Source: JAAYHC01 sp964483175 (GTDB lineage: Bacteria; Bacillota; UBA5301). From it: a DNA stretch of 37,020 nucleotides. A program made the position numbers and the translations under genes. Shown here one piece after another: positions 23,020 through 32,004 of the stretch; within the stretch, counting starts at the first letter, position 1; each line of letters begins with the position of its first letter. The notes beneath the pieces are model-generated. The model was not told the DNA's origin, did no database searches, and was given only the letters and a program-made list of their open reading frames with translations. Location of the stretch: the NCBI GenBank assembly GCA_964483175.1, contig CAZAAT010000017.1, positions 1 through 37,020 on the forward strand, given 5' to 3'.

Positions 23020-24435
23020 ATGGAAGAGGAATTAGATCTACGAGAGCTTCTCGGAATTATCCTAAAACATAAGGTGCTGATTATCGCTCTGTTTGTTTGC
23101 GCAATAGTGGGGGCCTTTATCGCTTCTAAGCTGATGACTCCGATTTACCAAGCAGGGACGACCATTTTGGTAGAGAGCGGCTCGGGGCTGGAGAATCCCT
23201 TTGCGCAGATGCTCGGTACGGACAAGCCGCAGCTAGGAGATTATGCTGAGATCCTCAAGAGTCGGAGTCTGCTCTTTGCGGTGGCTAACAAGCTGAACCT
23301 GGTGCAGGATGAAAACTCGCCGGAAATGGCGGATTTGCGTAAAGCAGTCTCGATTCAGGCGGTAACAGGTTCCAACCTGATCAAGATTACGACTGAGTCT
23401 CCTGACCCGAAACTGGCCCGGGATTTGGCCAATAGCTTAGCGGAGGAGTTTATTAAGCAAAACGAGTCACTCAACCGCACCCAAGCTAGGGGGGCGCGGG
23501 AGTTTATCGCTGGGCAGTTAGAGATTGTCAGTGCGGAGTTGGCCGCAGCCGAGGAGGCGTTAAAGAACTATAAGCAGGAGCACCAGGTCTTTGCTCCGCA
23601 AGAAGAGGTTAAATCTATTTTGGACCAGTTAACCCGGTTGGAAACGCTGCGAGCTGAGGCGATAGTTGGGCAACAAGAGGTGGCGACTCGTTTAGCCGAA
23701 ATCAACAAACAGTTAGCTGGTGTAGATAACCGGATAATTGCATCGACGACGATTACGAACAACCCATTGATTCAGGAGCTTAAGGCGAAGCTAACCGCTT
23801 TAGAGGTGGAGCTTTCCGGGGCGCGCGAAAAATATACGGACAAACACCCGACGGTACTCTCGTTAATCGCTCAGACCGAGGAGGTCAAGGCCCGGATGAA
23901 GCAGGAGGCCGAGCGGGTGGTTAGTACGGAAACCGAGATGCTCAACCCGGTGTATCAGGAGTTGTATAAGCAGGCTGGGCAGCTGGTCGTGGAGGCCTTG
24001 GCCTTGGAGGTCAGACTGGATACCGTAGCCAAACTGATCACCGAACAAGAGCAGCAGTTTATCCAGCTACCGGAGAAAGAACTGCAACTAGCAAATTTGC
24101 TGCGAAATGCAAAGGTATCTGAGCAGATTTACATAATGTTGAGGCAAAAGTATGAAGAGGTCCGGATTACTGAGGCGATGGAGAGTGCCAATGTTAGAGT
24201 TATTGATGCGGCGCTTGAGCCGCTCCAGCCTGTCCGGCCACGCAAACTGTTAAATATGGCGATTGCTGCTGTATTAGGGTTATTTGTCGGAGTCGGTTTG
24301 GCCTTTGCTATCGAGTTTATGGACAATACGGTTAAGACAGCAGAGGAAGCAGAAAGGCTGTTAGAGTTGCCTGTTTTAGGGCAAATACCATCATATCTGC
24401 CGGAAGATTTGCCCAAGAGCCGACGTCATTACTAG
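23020..24435 (+). CDS. Wzz/CpsC-type chain-length determinant
   Basis: The 471-residue product is a polysaccharide copolymerase: an N-terminal membrane helix (about 20-40), a long periplasmic part with coiled coil (about 150-360), and a second membrane helix (about 415-440, preceded by the PxxPxxP-like stretch EPLQPVRPRK). It controls chain length and, in kinase-partnered systems, activates the BY-kinase. Its C-terminal cytoplasmic tail is short and the kinase is a separate gene, as in Bacillota. The ATG at 23020 has GGAGG five bases upstream; the in-frame GTG at 23008 overlaps the preceding stop. The kinase gene follows after 22 bases. Confidence 0.88.
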   Translation: MEEELDLRELLGIILKHKVLIIALFVCAIVGAFIASKLMTPIYQAGTTILVESGSGLENPFAQMLGTDKPQLGDYAEILKSRSLLFAVANKLNLVQDENSPEMADLRKAVSIQAVTGSNLIKITTESPDPKLARDLANSLAEEFIKQNESLNRTQARGAREFIAGQLEIVSAELAAAEEALKNYKQEHQVFAPQEEVKSILDQLTRLETLRAEAIVGQQEVATRLAEINKQLAGVDNRIIASTTITNNPLIQELKAKLTALEVELSGAREKYTDKHPTVLSLIAQTEEVKARMKQEAERVVSTETEMLNPVYQELYKQAGQLVVEALALEVRLDTVAKLITEQEQQFIQLPEKELQLANLLRNAKVSEQIYIMLRQKYEEVRITEAMESANVRVIDAALEPLQPVRPRKLLNMAIAAVLGLFVGVGLAFAIEFMDNTVKTAEEAERLLELPVLGQIPSYLPEDLPKSRRHY

Positions 24436-24457
24436 TGTTTATTAAGAAAGGGTAGCC

Positions 24458-25174
24458 ATGAAGCGAAATCGTAAACCAGAAAGAGAACTATTAATTAAGA
24501 GTCTTGGTTCTAACTCACCGGCGGTCGAAGCCTATCGGAGTTTACGGACTAATATTCAGTTCGCCAATATTACGGCTGAAACCAAGGTTATTATAGTGAC
24601 TAGTGCCGGTCCGGGTGAGGGTAAATCGAGTGTGGCTGCCAACCTGGCTTCGGTGATGGCGTTGGCAGGGTCCAAGTGTTTTCTAGTCGATGCAGACTTG
24701 CGTAAGCCTGTGCAAGCTGGGCAGTTTGAGGTCAGCGGCAGAATTGGGTTGACCGATGTCTTGATGGGCTCACTGGATTTAGATGATGCTCTGGTTGAAA
24801 CAGAGATAGGAGGGTTGACCCTTTTGCCGAGTGGACCTACGCCTCCGAACCCGGCGGAGCTTTTGGGAAGTCAGGCGATGAAAGAATTGATTCAAAGACT
24901 GCGCGAAAGAGCGGACTTTGTTATTATTGATGCACCCCCGTTATTACCGGTAACCGATGCGGCCTTATTAGCACCGAATACTGATGGTACGATATTAGTA
25001 CTCAAGTCAGGTGAGACGGATAAACAGGCGATAGTTAGGGCTAAGCAACTGCTGGAGGCTGTGCAGGCCCGGATTTTGGGTGTAGTGCTTAATGGGGTAA
25101 CCCCGAAAAATGGTGGCTATTATCACCACTATTACTACCGGTACGCAGAGTCTGGTGAGAAACGAAGGGCATGA
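24458..25174 (+). CDS. Bacterial tyrosine kinase (CpsD/YwqD type)
   Basis: This 238-residue BY-kinase autophosphorylates on a C-terminal tyrosine cluster and regulates polysaccharide assembly. Walker A (SAGPGEGKSS) has Lys56, Walker A' (LVDADLRKP) has Asp78 and Asp80, and Walker B is FVIIDAPP. The EAYRSLRTNIQF oligomerisation motif is at 24-35. The tail carries six tyrosines (221, 222, 225, 226, 227, 229) with histidines between, a denser cluster than many CpsD proteins. It has no membrane segment, so it should dock on the Wzz protein encoded just before it. Its stop overlaps the phosphatase start by ATGA, indicating coupled translation. Confidence 0.92.
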   Translation: MKRNRKPERELLIKSLGSNSPAVEAYRSLRTNIQFANITAETKVIIVTSAGPGEGKSSVAANLASVMALAGSKCFLVDADLRKPVQAGQFEVSGRIGLTDVLMGSLDLDDALVETEIGGLTLLPSGPTPPNPAELLGSQAMKELIQRLRERADFVIIDAPPLLPVTDAALLAPNTDGTILVLKSGETDKQAIVRAKQLLEAVQARILGVVLNGVTPKNGGYYHHYYYRYAESGEKRRA

Positions 25175-25869
25175 AATTCAAAGGTTTTATCGACATACAC
25201 GCGCATATTCTGCCCGGCTTAGATGATGGACCGGCCACTATGTCCGAAGCAATCGCACTTCTCAAACTACTTATCGCTGATCAGGTATCAACAGTGATCG
25301 CTACCCCTCATGTAGCACCCGGCTTTTTCTGGCCCTATGACACACAAATAATGCAAGATAAATTGTTTGAGCTACGCCAAGCTGCCGACCAGGAGCATCT
25401 GGAGATCGAGATTATCGGAGGCGCAGAGATTTATTTGTCTCCAGAGGTTGGTATACTGGCAGAGGAACGGAAACTGCCGACGTTAGGCAATAGTGACTAT
25501 GTTTTGGTGGAATTTCCCCGCAATGAAGTACCGGTGTGGTCTTTTGGGGTGTTGAAGAAACTTCAAAAGGCCGGTTATAAGCCGATCTTAGCTCACCCGG
25601 AGCTTAATGCAGGAGTACGGAGTGATAGAGATCTGGTTAAGGATTTGCACCGAATGGGCGTTCTACTGCAGGTAGATGCGAGCAGCATTACAGGTAGATG
25701 GGGCGGGGAGGTAAGGGAGTTTGCGCTGAAAATAATTGTGGATGGTCTGGTCTTTGCAGTAGCTAGTGATGCCCATTCGCCGCGGAGACCACCTGAGCTT
25801 AGTGAAGCTCAGAGGATACTGGGTGAGAGATATCCAATAGTTGATCCAGATAATGTTATTTTTTGCTGA
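25171..25869 (+). CDS. PHP-type tyrosine phosphatase (CpsB/YwqE type)
   Basis: The 232-residue protein is a metal-dependent PHP-fold phosphatase that removes phosphate from the BY-kinase tail. Metal ligands are visible in DIHAHILPGLDDGP (His9, His11), in TPHVAPG, in GGAEIYL, in LAHPEL and in ASDAHS. Length is typical (about 240). It overlaps the kinase stop and completes a kinase/phosphatase switch with the Wzz protein. A short inverted repeat (25879-25895) follows it, before the dehydratase gene. Confidence 0.9.
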   Translation: MKFKGFIDIHAHILPGLDDGPATMSEAIALLKLLIADQVSTVIATPHVAPGFFWPYDTQIMQDKLFELRQAADQEHLEIEIIGGAEIYLSPEVGILAEERKLPTLGNSDYVLVEFPRNEVPVWSFGVLKKLQKAGYKPILAHPELNAGVRSDRDLVKDLHRMGVLLQVDASSITGRWGGEVREFALKIIVDGLVFAVASDAHSPRRPPELSEAQRILGERYPIVDPDNVIFC

Positions 25870-25878
25870 AAAGGGAAA

Positions 25879-25895
25879 TTAGGTTTAAGACCTAA
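25879..25895. promoter_or_regulatory. Short inverted repeat after the phosphatase gene
   Basis: TTAGGT and ACCTAA pair around TTAAG. It has an adjacent TTT but a short, AT-rich stem, so it is a weak terminator or an operator for the next gene. Confidence 0.3.
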
Positions 25896-25932
25896 CTTTA
25901 GAAGATGAGTAGGCAGAGACAGGTGAATTGTA

Positions 25933-27780
25933 GTGCAAAGGCAGTTTGGGAAAATTGTACTGGTAGTAAGTGATGCGCTTTTAATTAACGCTGCCTTTTT
26001 CGTGGCATTATACCTACGATTTGATGGACCAATAGCTTGGCAACTGATCATTACCTACAATCAATTGGCACTTCTTTTGACAGCGGTGATGCTGCCTTTA
26101 TTATACTTTTACAAGCTCTACCACAGGGCCTGGGCGTATGCCAGTATCCAGGAGCTCAAGGCAATTATCTATGCTATCTCTTTGGGTAGTTTGGTAACAA
26201 CTTTCCTCACTTATATGGTGCAAGTTCATCTACCTAGAAGCATTATTATTTTGCACTGGGCTTTCACAATCATCTTTATTGGTGGTTCTCGCTTTGCTTA
26301 TCGGCTTTTTTACGGGCAGGGGATCAAACGGATAGATGTTGGACCACAGAAGAGAACCCTCATTTATGGAGCCGGGGATGCTGGAGCTTTAGTAGTTAGA
26401 GAGTACATCACCCACTATAACAGCAGCCAGCCGGTAGTTGGTTTCGTTGACGATGATCCGAAGAAACAAAAGTTGATTATTCACGGTATACCTGTTCTCG
26501 GTACGCGGGCTGATTTATCGTGGATTGTGGATAAGTATCAGATTGAAGAAATTATCATTGCGATGCCGTCGGTGCCGGGGACGGTGATTAAAGAGATCTT
26601 GGATACTTGTAAGGTGCATGTCGCTAATATCAAGATACTGCCTGGGGTTTATCAGTTGCTCAATGGAGAGGTTTCACTAAACAAAATCCGCCCGGTAGAC
26701 ATCGAGGATCTCTTAGGTAGAGAGCCGGTTAGGGTTAATATAGCGGAAATATCTCAATATCTAAAGGGCAAAGTTGTGCTGGTGACGGGTGCCGGAGGGT
26801 CTATAGGATCCGAGCTGTGTCGGCAGATAGCGATTGTTGGTCCAAGTAAACTAGTTATTTTGGGGCATGGTGAAAACAGCATCCATAAAATCTACATGGA
26901 ATTATTAGATACGTTTCGTGGTTTAGATATCGCTGTCGAAATTGCCGATGTGCGGGATAGGGACAAGCTCGGACGAGTCTTCAACAGACATAGGCCTAAT
27001 GTAGTATTCCATGCAGCAGCGCATAAGCATGTACCGTTGATGGAGGCCCATCCAGATGAGGCCATCAAGACTAATGTTTTGGGAACAAAGAATGTCGCCG
27101 AGCTGGCTGACCTGGTTAATAGTGATATCTTCGTACTGATCTCGACGGATAAAGCCGTAAACCCATCGAGTGTGATGGGGGCTACGAAGAGGCTAGCCGA
27201 GCTTATCGTCCAGAATATATTCAAAGACTCGCAGACCAAGTTTGTTGCGGTGAGATTTGGCAATGTTCTTGGTAGTAATGGTAGTGTAGTACCGATTTTT
27301 AAGGAGCAGATTGCTAAAGGTGGTCCGGTTACGGTAACCCATCCGGAGATGAAGAGGTATTTTATGACTATTCCGGAAGCTGTCCAACTGGTGGTCCAAG
27401 CCGGAGCTATGGCGAAGGGTGGCGAAATCTTCGTTTTGGATATGGGTGAGCCGGTGAAAATTGTTGACCTGGCCAGAAACCTAATAACGCTATCCGGCTT
27501 TGAGCCTGATAAGGACATAAAAATTGAGTATACCGGTATTCGTCCTGGTGAGAAGCTGTTTGAGGAGTTGCTCACTGCTGAGGAAGGTTCAACCTCGACT
27601 AAGCATAAACGGATTTTTGTGGCGCGACCGGTAGCGGTGAATGGACTAGCATTAGCTCAAGAGGTCATGCGACTTTCGCAGCACCCGGATCATAGCACAG
27701 GAGAGTTATTTGATTGTTTGGCTAGGGTAATGCCACAGCTGAGATGCTACAGAGAAGTAGCAGCCAGTGACGGAAATTAG
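25933..27780 (+). CDS. Membrane nucleotide-sugar 4,6-dehydratase (PglF/CapD type)
   Basis: This 615-residue protein has four N-terminal membrane helices (about 10-110), a first Rossmann domain with YGAGDAG at 145-151, and a second extended SDR domain with VTGAGGSIGSE starting at 284. The catalytic segment STDKAVNPSSVMGATK runs 404-419; Met415 replaces the usual SDR Tyr and Lys419 is kept, the pattern of FlaA1/PglF/CapD dehydratases that turn UDP-GlcNAc into a 4-keto-6-deoxy sugar. The GTG start follows GACAGGTG. The 63-base gap before it suggests operon membership with the kinase cluster. An aminotransferase of the type that acts on its product follows after 9 bases. Confidence 0.9.
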   Translation: MQRQFGKIVLVVSDALLINAAFFVALYLRFDGPIAWQLIITYNQLALLLTAVMLPLLYFYKLYHRAWAYASIQELKAIIYAISLGSLVTTFLTYMVQVHLPRSIIILHWAFTIIFIGGSRFAYRLFYGQGIKRIDVGPQKRTLIYGAGDAGALVVREYITHYNSSQPVVGFVDDDPKKQKLIIHGIPVLGTRADLSWIVDKYQIEEIIIAMPSVPGTVIKEILDTCKVHVANIKILPGVYQLLNGEVSLNKIRPVDIEDLLGREPVRVNIAEISQYLKGKVVLVTGAGGSIGSELCRQIAIVGPSKLVILGHGENSIHKIYMELLDTFRGLDIAVEIADVRDRDKLGRVFNRHRPNVVFHAAAHKHVPLMEAHPDEAIKTNVLGTKNVAELADLVNSDIFVLISTDKAVNPSSVMGATKRLAELIVQNIFKDSQTKFVAVRFGNVLGSNGSVVPIFKEQIAKGGPVTVTHPEMKRYFMTIPEAVQLVVQAGAMAKGGEIFVLDMGEPVKIVDLARNLITLSGFEPDKDIKIEYTGIRPGEKLFEELLTAEEGSTSTKHKRIFVARPVAVNGLALAQEVMRLSQHPDHSTGELFDCLARVMPQLRCYREVAASDGN

Positions 27781-27789
27781 GTGGTATAA

Positions 27790-28914
27790 ATGAGTAGTAG
27801 AATCTTTTTAGCTTCGCCACATTTGTGCGGAAAAGAATTAGAATATGTAATTGACGCATTTGAATCTAATTGGGTTGCGCCACTTGGGCCTCATGTAGAT
27901 TTATTTGAAACAGAAATTGCATCATATGTTGGAGTGAAGGCGGCTGCTGCAGTAAGTTCTGGCACAGCAGCTATTCACTTGGCTCTAATTGCGTTAGGAG
28001 TAAGCGACGGTGATACAGTTTTCTGTTCGGATTTAACTTTTGCGGCTAGTTGCAATCCGATAATTTATCAGAAAGCCACACCTGTGTTTATCGATAGTGA
28101 ACCGGAAAGCTTTAATATGTCACCTCTTGCACTAGAACGGGCATTTGAGAGGCACGTTCCTAAAGCGGTTATTGTTGTTAATTTATATGGTCAATCGGCA
28201 GATATGGATAGAATTAAGAAGATTTGTGATCGGTACGATGTGCCAATTGTAGAAGATGCAGCTGAATCTTTAGGTGCTAAATATAAAGGGCGAATGAGTG
28301 GATCATTCGGCGAATTTGGTATTTTTTCATTTAATGGTAACAAGATTATTACTACCTCTGGTGGCGGAATGTTAGTATCCGATGACGAGGAAGCGATAAG
28401 AAAGGTTCGTTTTTGGGCGACACAAGCACGTGATCCAGCTAGGCATTACCAGCACAGTGAACTAGGCTTTAATTATCGGATGAGCAATATATGTGCTGCA
28501 ATAGGTAGAGGCCAATTTACTGTTTTAGAAGAAAGAATTAATCAGAAGAAAAGCATTTATGAGAAGTATAAGTTAGCATTTTCGGATATTTCCTCGATTC
28601 AGATGGCGCCTATCTGTACATATGGGGATCCAAATTATTGGCTTTCAGTTATGACTTTGGAAGAAGGATGCCCAATTACACCTTTAGATGTAATACTCGA
28701 ATTAGAGAGAAACGACATAGAAAGTAGACCGGTTTGGAAGCCCATGCACTTACAACCGTTTTACGAACGGTATCCATTTATTAGTCATTTTGAAAGTGAA
28801 CTCAGTGTTTCAGAAGACATTTTTATGAGAGGATTGTGTTTGCCATCAGATACTAAGATGACTGATGATGATATTAGCAAAGTAGTTAGCGTTATAAGAA
28901 GGTTTTTTAGGTAG
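27790..28914 (+). CDS. PLP-dependent sugar aminotransferase (PglE-like, DegT/DnrJ/EryC1 family)
   Basis: The 374-residue enzyme belongs to the DegT/DnrJ/EryC1 family that aminates keto sugars. The PLP-binding Lys is Lys185 in FSFNGNKIITTSGGG, and EDAAESLGA supplies the cofactor-binding Asp. Strong family marks are SNWVAPLGPHVDLFE near residue 26 and VSSGTAAIHLAL. Following the PglF-like dehydratase directly, it most likely makes UDP-4-amino-4,6-dideoxy-GlcNAc as PglE does. No PglD acetyltransferase is present to finish di-N-acetylbacillosamine. From this gene onward the sequence is visibly richer in A and T than upstream genes. Confidence 0.88.
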   Translation: MSSRIFLASPHLCGKELEYVIDAFESNWVAPLGPHVDLFETEIASYVGVKAAAAVSSGTAAIHLALIALGVSDGDTVFCSDLTFAASCNPIIYQKATPVFIDSEPESFNMSPLALERAFERHVPKAVIVVNLYGQSADMDRIKKICDRYDVPIVEDAAESLGAKYKGRMSGSFGEFGIFSFNGNKIITTSGGGMLVSDDEEAIRKVRFWATQARDPARHYQHSELGFNYRMSNICAAIGRGQFTVLEERINQKKSIYEKYKLAFSDISSIQMAPICTYGDPNYWLSVMTLEEGCPITPLDVILELERNDIESRPVWKPMHLQPFYERYPFISHFESELSVSEDIFMRGLCLPSDTKMTDDDISKVVSVIRRFFR

Positions 28915-28923
28915 GAGTCAAAG

Positions 28924-29598
28924 ATGGAGTTTAGCGAAAAACCAATAATGTCGAGGCAACAGTTCGAATCAGTTGTAAAACAACTGGAAAGGAAGAAAAC
29001 GACACTTTGTGGGAAAAGATTTTTCGATCTCATTTTTGCCTTATTTCTAATTATATTACTTTGGCCAATTATGTTAATTGTTTCAACATTTATTTTGCTC
29101 GAATCAGGCAAACCGGTATTATTCAGGCAAGCGAGGATGGGCAAAGACGGTACTATATTTACAATATATAAATTCCGAACCATGACTAATGACTCGGCGA
29201 CCGCTGATGGTATTACTATAGCTGGCGATAAAAGAATAACAAGATTGGGTAAAATTCTTAGAAAATATAGGTTGGACGAACTGCCGCAGTTATTTAACAT
29301 TATCACAGGTGAAATGAGCTTTGTTGGTCCGAGGCCTGATCTGCCAAGATATTATAAAATGAATGACTATTCTCATAAATGCATTTTACTGGTTAGGCCT
29401 GGTGTTACAGGACCAGCAACATTAGAATTTAAGGATGAAGATGAACTGTTATCACTCACAGACAATCCTGAGAGTGTTTATTGTGAACATATTTTCCCTC
29501 AAAAGGTTAAGCTAAATATTGATTATATACAGAAAATTTCCTTTATTAGCGATCTTAAAATAGTTGCGGAGACTTTTTGGATTGTATTTGTTAAATAA
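28924..29598 (+). CDS. Polyprenyl-phosphate phosphoglycosyltransferase (PglC-like)
   Basis: This 224-residue membrane protein transfers a phospho-sugar from UDP-sugar to undecaprenyl phosphate, the first committed step of polysaccharide or glycoprotein glycan assembly. It has one hydrophobic re-entrant segment (about 33-55), the FRQARMG and KFRTM motifs, the catalytic Asp-Glu pair in YRLDELPQL, and GEMSFVGPRP. It is the small, monotopic type, not the large WbaP type. It lies directly after the aminotransferase, as pglC does in the Campylobacter pgl cluster, supporting an amino-sugar substrate. Confidence 0.9.
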   Translation: MEFSEKPIMSRQQFESVVKQLERKKTTLCGKRFFDLIFALFLIILLWPIMLIVSTFILLESGKPVLFRQARMGKDGTIFTIYKFRTMTNDSATADGITIAGDKRITRLGKILRKYRLDELPQLFNIITGEMSFVGPRPDLPRYYKMNDYSHKCILLVRPGVTGPATLEFKDEDELLSLTDNPESVYCEHIFPQKVKLNIDYIQKISFISDLKIVAETFWIVFVK

Positions 29599-29619
29599 AA
29601 ATTTAATAAGGTGACTATC

Positions 29620-30624
29620 ATGGCTGACTCAAATCCAATTGAAACTTCGGTTATTATACCAGTTTATAATGAAGAGCGGTATATCGACCGATGTATTCAG
29701 TCAATTAAGGCGCAGGACTATGACTCTGAAAAAATTGAATTCATTTTTGTAGACGGTAATTCTACGGATAATACGTTTGAAAAATTAACTGAGTATGCCA
29801 AAGATATTCATAATTTTAGAATTTTATCTAACCCAAAACGGACAGTTCCCTATGCCATGAACATTGGCATTAAAGTATCGAGAGGAAAATATATAATCAG
29901 ATTAGATGCTCATGCTGAATATGCCCCTGATTACATATCCAAATGTGTATATTACCTTGAGAATACCGATGCAGAAAATGTAGGTGGTGTAGCTGAAACA
30001 AAATCGCATGGCTATATTGGTAATGCAATTGCTTTAATGCTTTCATCGAAATTTGGAGTTGGTAATTCACGATTTAGAACAAATGGCAAGAGTGGCTATG
30101 TCGATACAGTGCCATTTGGTGCTTTCCGACGGGAAGTGTTTGAGAAGTTGGGTGGATATGATGAACGGCTTACTCGTAATCAAGACAATGAAATGAATTA
30201 TCGCATTCGTAAAAATGGCGGTAAGATTTATTTGGCTGGTGATATCAAGTTTTCATACTATTGCCGCGATACAATTAGAGGAATTGCAAAAATGGCATTC
30301 CAAAATGGGAAATGGAATGTCATTTCAATGAAGCTTTGTCCAGGTTCGATGGGAGTTAGGCATTTTATACCTTTAGCTTTCTTACTTTCGCTAATTGGGT
30401 TGCCAATATTAGCAATAATAAGTCCACTGTTTTATCCACTACTACTACTGGTTATTTCTTCATATTCGATTCTAGATGTTTACTTTTCGATTAAAGAAGC
30501 AACAGAAGTGAGATATTTTCCTTTACTAGTTGTACTATTCCCAATTTTTCATTTGACATATGGATTTGGGTCTATTGTTGGTATAATCGGCATGTTAAAT
30601 CAGATAAAGAAGGCGATGAGTTAA
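29620..30624 (+). CDS. GT2 glycosyltransferase, ExoA-like
   Basis: The 334-residue protein has a GT-A/GT2 domain (about 10-230): SVIIPVYNEE, VDGNSTDNT, the DXD-like metal motif DAH at 96-98 and a catalytic RNQDNE at about 186-191. Two to three membrane helices lie in the C-terminal third (about 248-315). The layout resembles ExoA, a succinoglycan beta-glycosyltransferase. It adds a sugar to the lipid-linked unit on the cytoplasmic face. ATG 29620 follows AAGGTGA. Its stop and the next start overlap as TAATG. Confidence 0.85.
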   Translation: MADSNPIETSVIIPVYNEERYIDRCIQSIKAQDYDSEKIEFIFVDGNSTDNTFEKLTEYAKDIHNFRILSNPKRTVPYAMNIGIKVSRGKYIIRLDAHAEYAPDYISKCVYYLENTDAENVGGVAETKSHGYIGNAIALMLSSKFGVGNSRFRTNGKSGYVDTVPFGAFRREVFEKLGGYDERLTRNQDNEMNYRIRKNGGKIYLAGDIKFSYYCRDTIRGIAKMAFQNGKWNVISMKLCPGSMGVRHFIPLAFLLSLIGLPILAIISPLFYPLLLLVISSYSILDVYFSIKEATEVRYFPLLVVLFPIFHLTYGFGSIVGIIGMLNQIKKAMS

Positions 30625-32003
30625 TGTTATATGAGAAATTAGTAAATAAACAAGAGAAGTTATCTGTGATCGGTCTGGGTTATGTTGGATTGCCTATAGC
30701 TGTGGCTTTTGCCAAGAAAGTCAAGGTTCTCGGCTTTGATACAAACAAAGAAAAAGTGGAACTCTACAAAAAGGGAATTGATCCTACAAAAGAGGTTGGT
30801 AATGAAGTTATTAGTAAGACGACAGTCGAGTTCACTTGTGATGAAGAAAGGCTGAAGGAGGCCAAATTTCACATTGTTGCAGTTCCCACGCCTGTAAGAT
30901 CAGATAATGCTCCAGATTTAATGTCGCTAGAGTTAGCAAGTCGTATGGTAGGCAGAAATCTATCTAAAGGATCAATTGTCGTATTTGAATCTACTGTATA
31001 TCCTGGAGTTACTGAGGATATGTGTATCCCCATACTAGAGAAAGAGTCTGGCATGAAATGTGGAGTAGATTTTAAAGTTGGGTACTCTCCTGAAAGAATC
31101 AATCCGGGTGATAAAGTACACAGGTTAGAAACAATAGTTAAGGTTGTGTCTGGTATGGATGAGGAGTCGTTAGATACTATTGCGAAGGTCTATGAATTGG
31201 TGGTAGAGGCTGGCGTCTATAGAGCAGCATCAATCAAAGTGGCCGAAGCCGCAAAGGTGATTGAGAACTCGCAACGAGATATCAATATTGCGTTCATGAA
31301 CGAGCTATCCATAATTTTTAATAAAATGGGCATTGATACGAAAGCAGTTTTAGAAGCCGCGGGGACAAAGTGGAACTTTCTTAAGTTTTATCCCGGGCTT
31401 GTAGGAGGACATTGCATTGGCGTTGATCCGTATTATTTGACATATAAAGCAGAGCAGTTGGGGTACCATTCTCAGATAATTCTTGCAGGCAGGAGAATAA
31501 ATGATAATATGGGCAAATATGTAGCAGAAAACACAGTTAAGCAGATGATAAAGGCCAACAAGCAGATTAATGGTTCTGAGGTAGCTATTTTTGGTGTTAC
31601 ATTCAAAGAGAATTGCCCTGATGTTAGGAATACCAAGGTTGTTGATATTATTAAGGAACTAAGAGAATATGGCATAGCAGTTAAAGTTGTTGATCCTGTA
31701 GCGAATTCGGAAGACCTATTACGTGAATATGGTATTGAAACATATAAAGTCGAAGACATAAAGGACGTAGATGTTGTAATATTCGCAGTACCCCACAATG
31801 AATTTAATAACATCGAGCTTGAGCAGATAAAAGGAATGTTTAAATCGGAGGAACGGCATATTAACTTTGCAGCTGATGAGGTGGCCGTTACGTCAGAGTA
31901 TGCTCTCCCTGAAAAAAACGACGGATACGTTCTAATTGATGTTAAGGGAGTGTTTGACAGGCAAAAAGCTGAGGACCTTGGATATTTATATTGGAGGCTT
32001 TAA
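30624..32003 (+). CDS. UDP-N-acetylhexosamine 6-dehydrogenase (TviB/WbpA-like)
   Basis: This 459-residue enzyme oxidises the C6 hydroxyl of a UDP-N-acetylhexosamine to the uronate with two NAD+. The Rossmann motif VIGLGYVGLP begins at 15, and the catalytic Cys264 lies in VGGHCIGVDPYYL. IENSQRDINIAFMNEL carries other active-site residues. Length and motifs fit the WbpO/TviB group (UDP-GalNAc or UDP-GlcNAc dehydrogenase) better than UDP-glucose dehydrogenase. A WbpP/TviC-like 4-epimerase follows, so the product is probably UDP-GalNAcA or UDP-GlcNAcA. It overlaps the GT2 gene by one base. Confidence 0.88.
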   Translation: MLYEKLVNKQEKLSVIGLGYVGLPIAVAFAKKVKVLGFDTNKEKVELYKKGIDPTKEVGNEVISKTTVEFTCDEERLKEAKFHIVAVPTPVRSDNAPDLMSLELASRMVGRNLSKGSIVVFESTVYPGVTEDMCIPILEKESGMKCGVDFKVGYSPERINPGDKVHRLETIVKVVSGMDEESLDTIAKVYELVVEAGVYRAASIKVAEAAKVIENSQRDINIAFMNELSIIFNKMGIDTKAVLEAAGTKWNFLKFYPGLVGGHCIGVDPYYLTYKAEQLGYHSQIILAGRRINDNMGKYVAENTVKQMIKANKQINGSEVAIFGVTFKENCPDVRNTKVVDIIKELREYGIAVKVVDPVANSEDLLREYGIETYKVEDIKDVDVVIFAVPHNEFNNIELEQIKGMFKSEERHINFAADEVAVTSEYALPEKNDGYVLIDVKGVFDRQKAEDLGYLYWRL

Positions 32004-32004
32004 A

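Noticed and set aside
25879..25895. Short inverted repeat as a terminator between the phosphatase and dehydratase genes
   Set aside because: The six-base AT-rich stem is too weak; the genes probably remain in one operon.
26892..27575. Long minus-strand open frame (227 codons) inside the dehydratase gene
   Set aside because: It lies fully opposite a conserved SDR domain with clear motifs, lacks a ribosome site and has a low-complexity Ser/Ile/Leu-rich product, as expected of a shadow frame.
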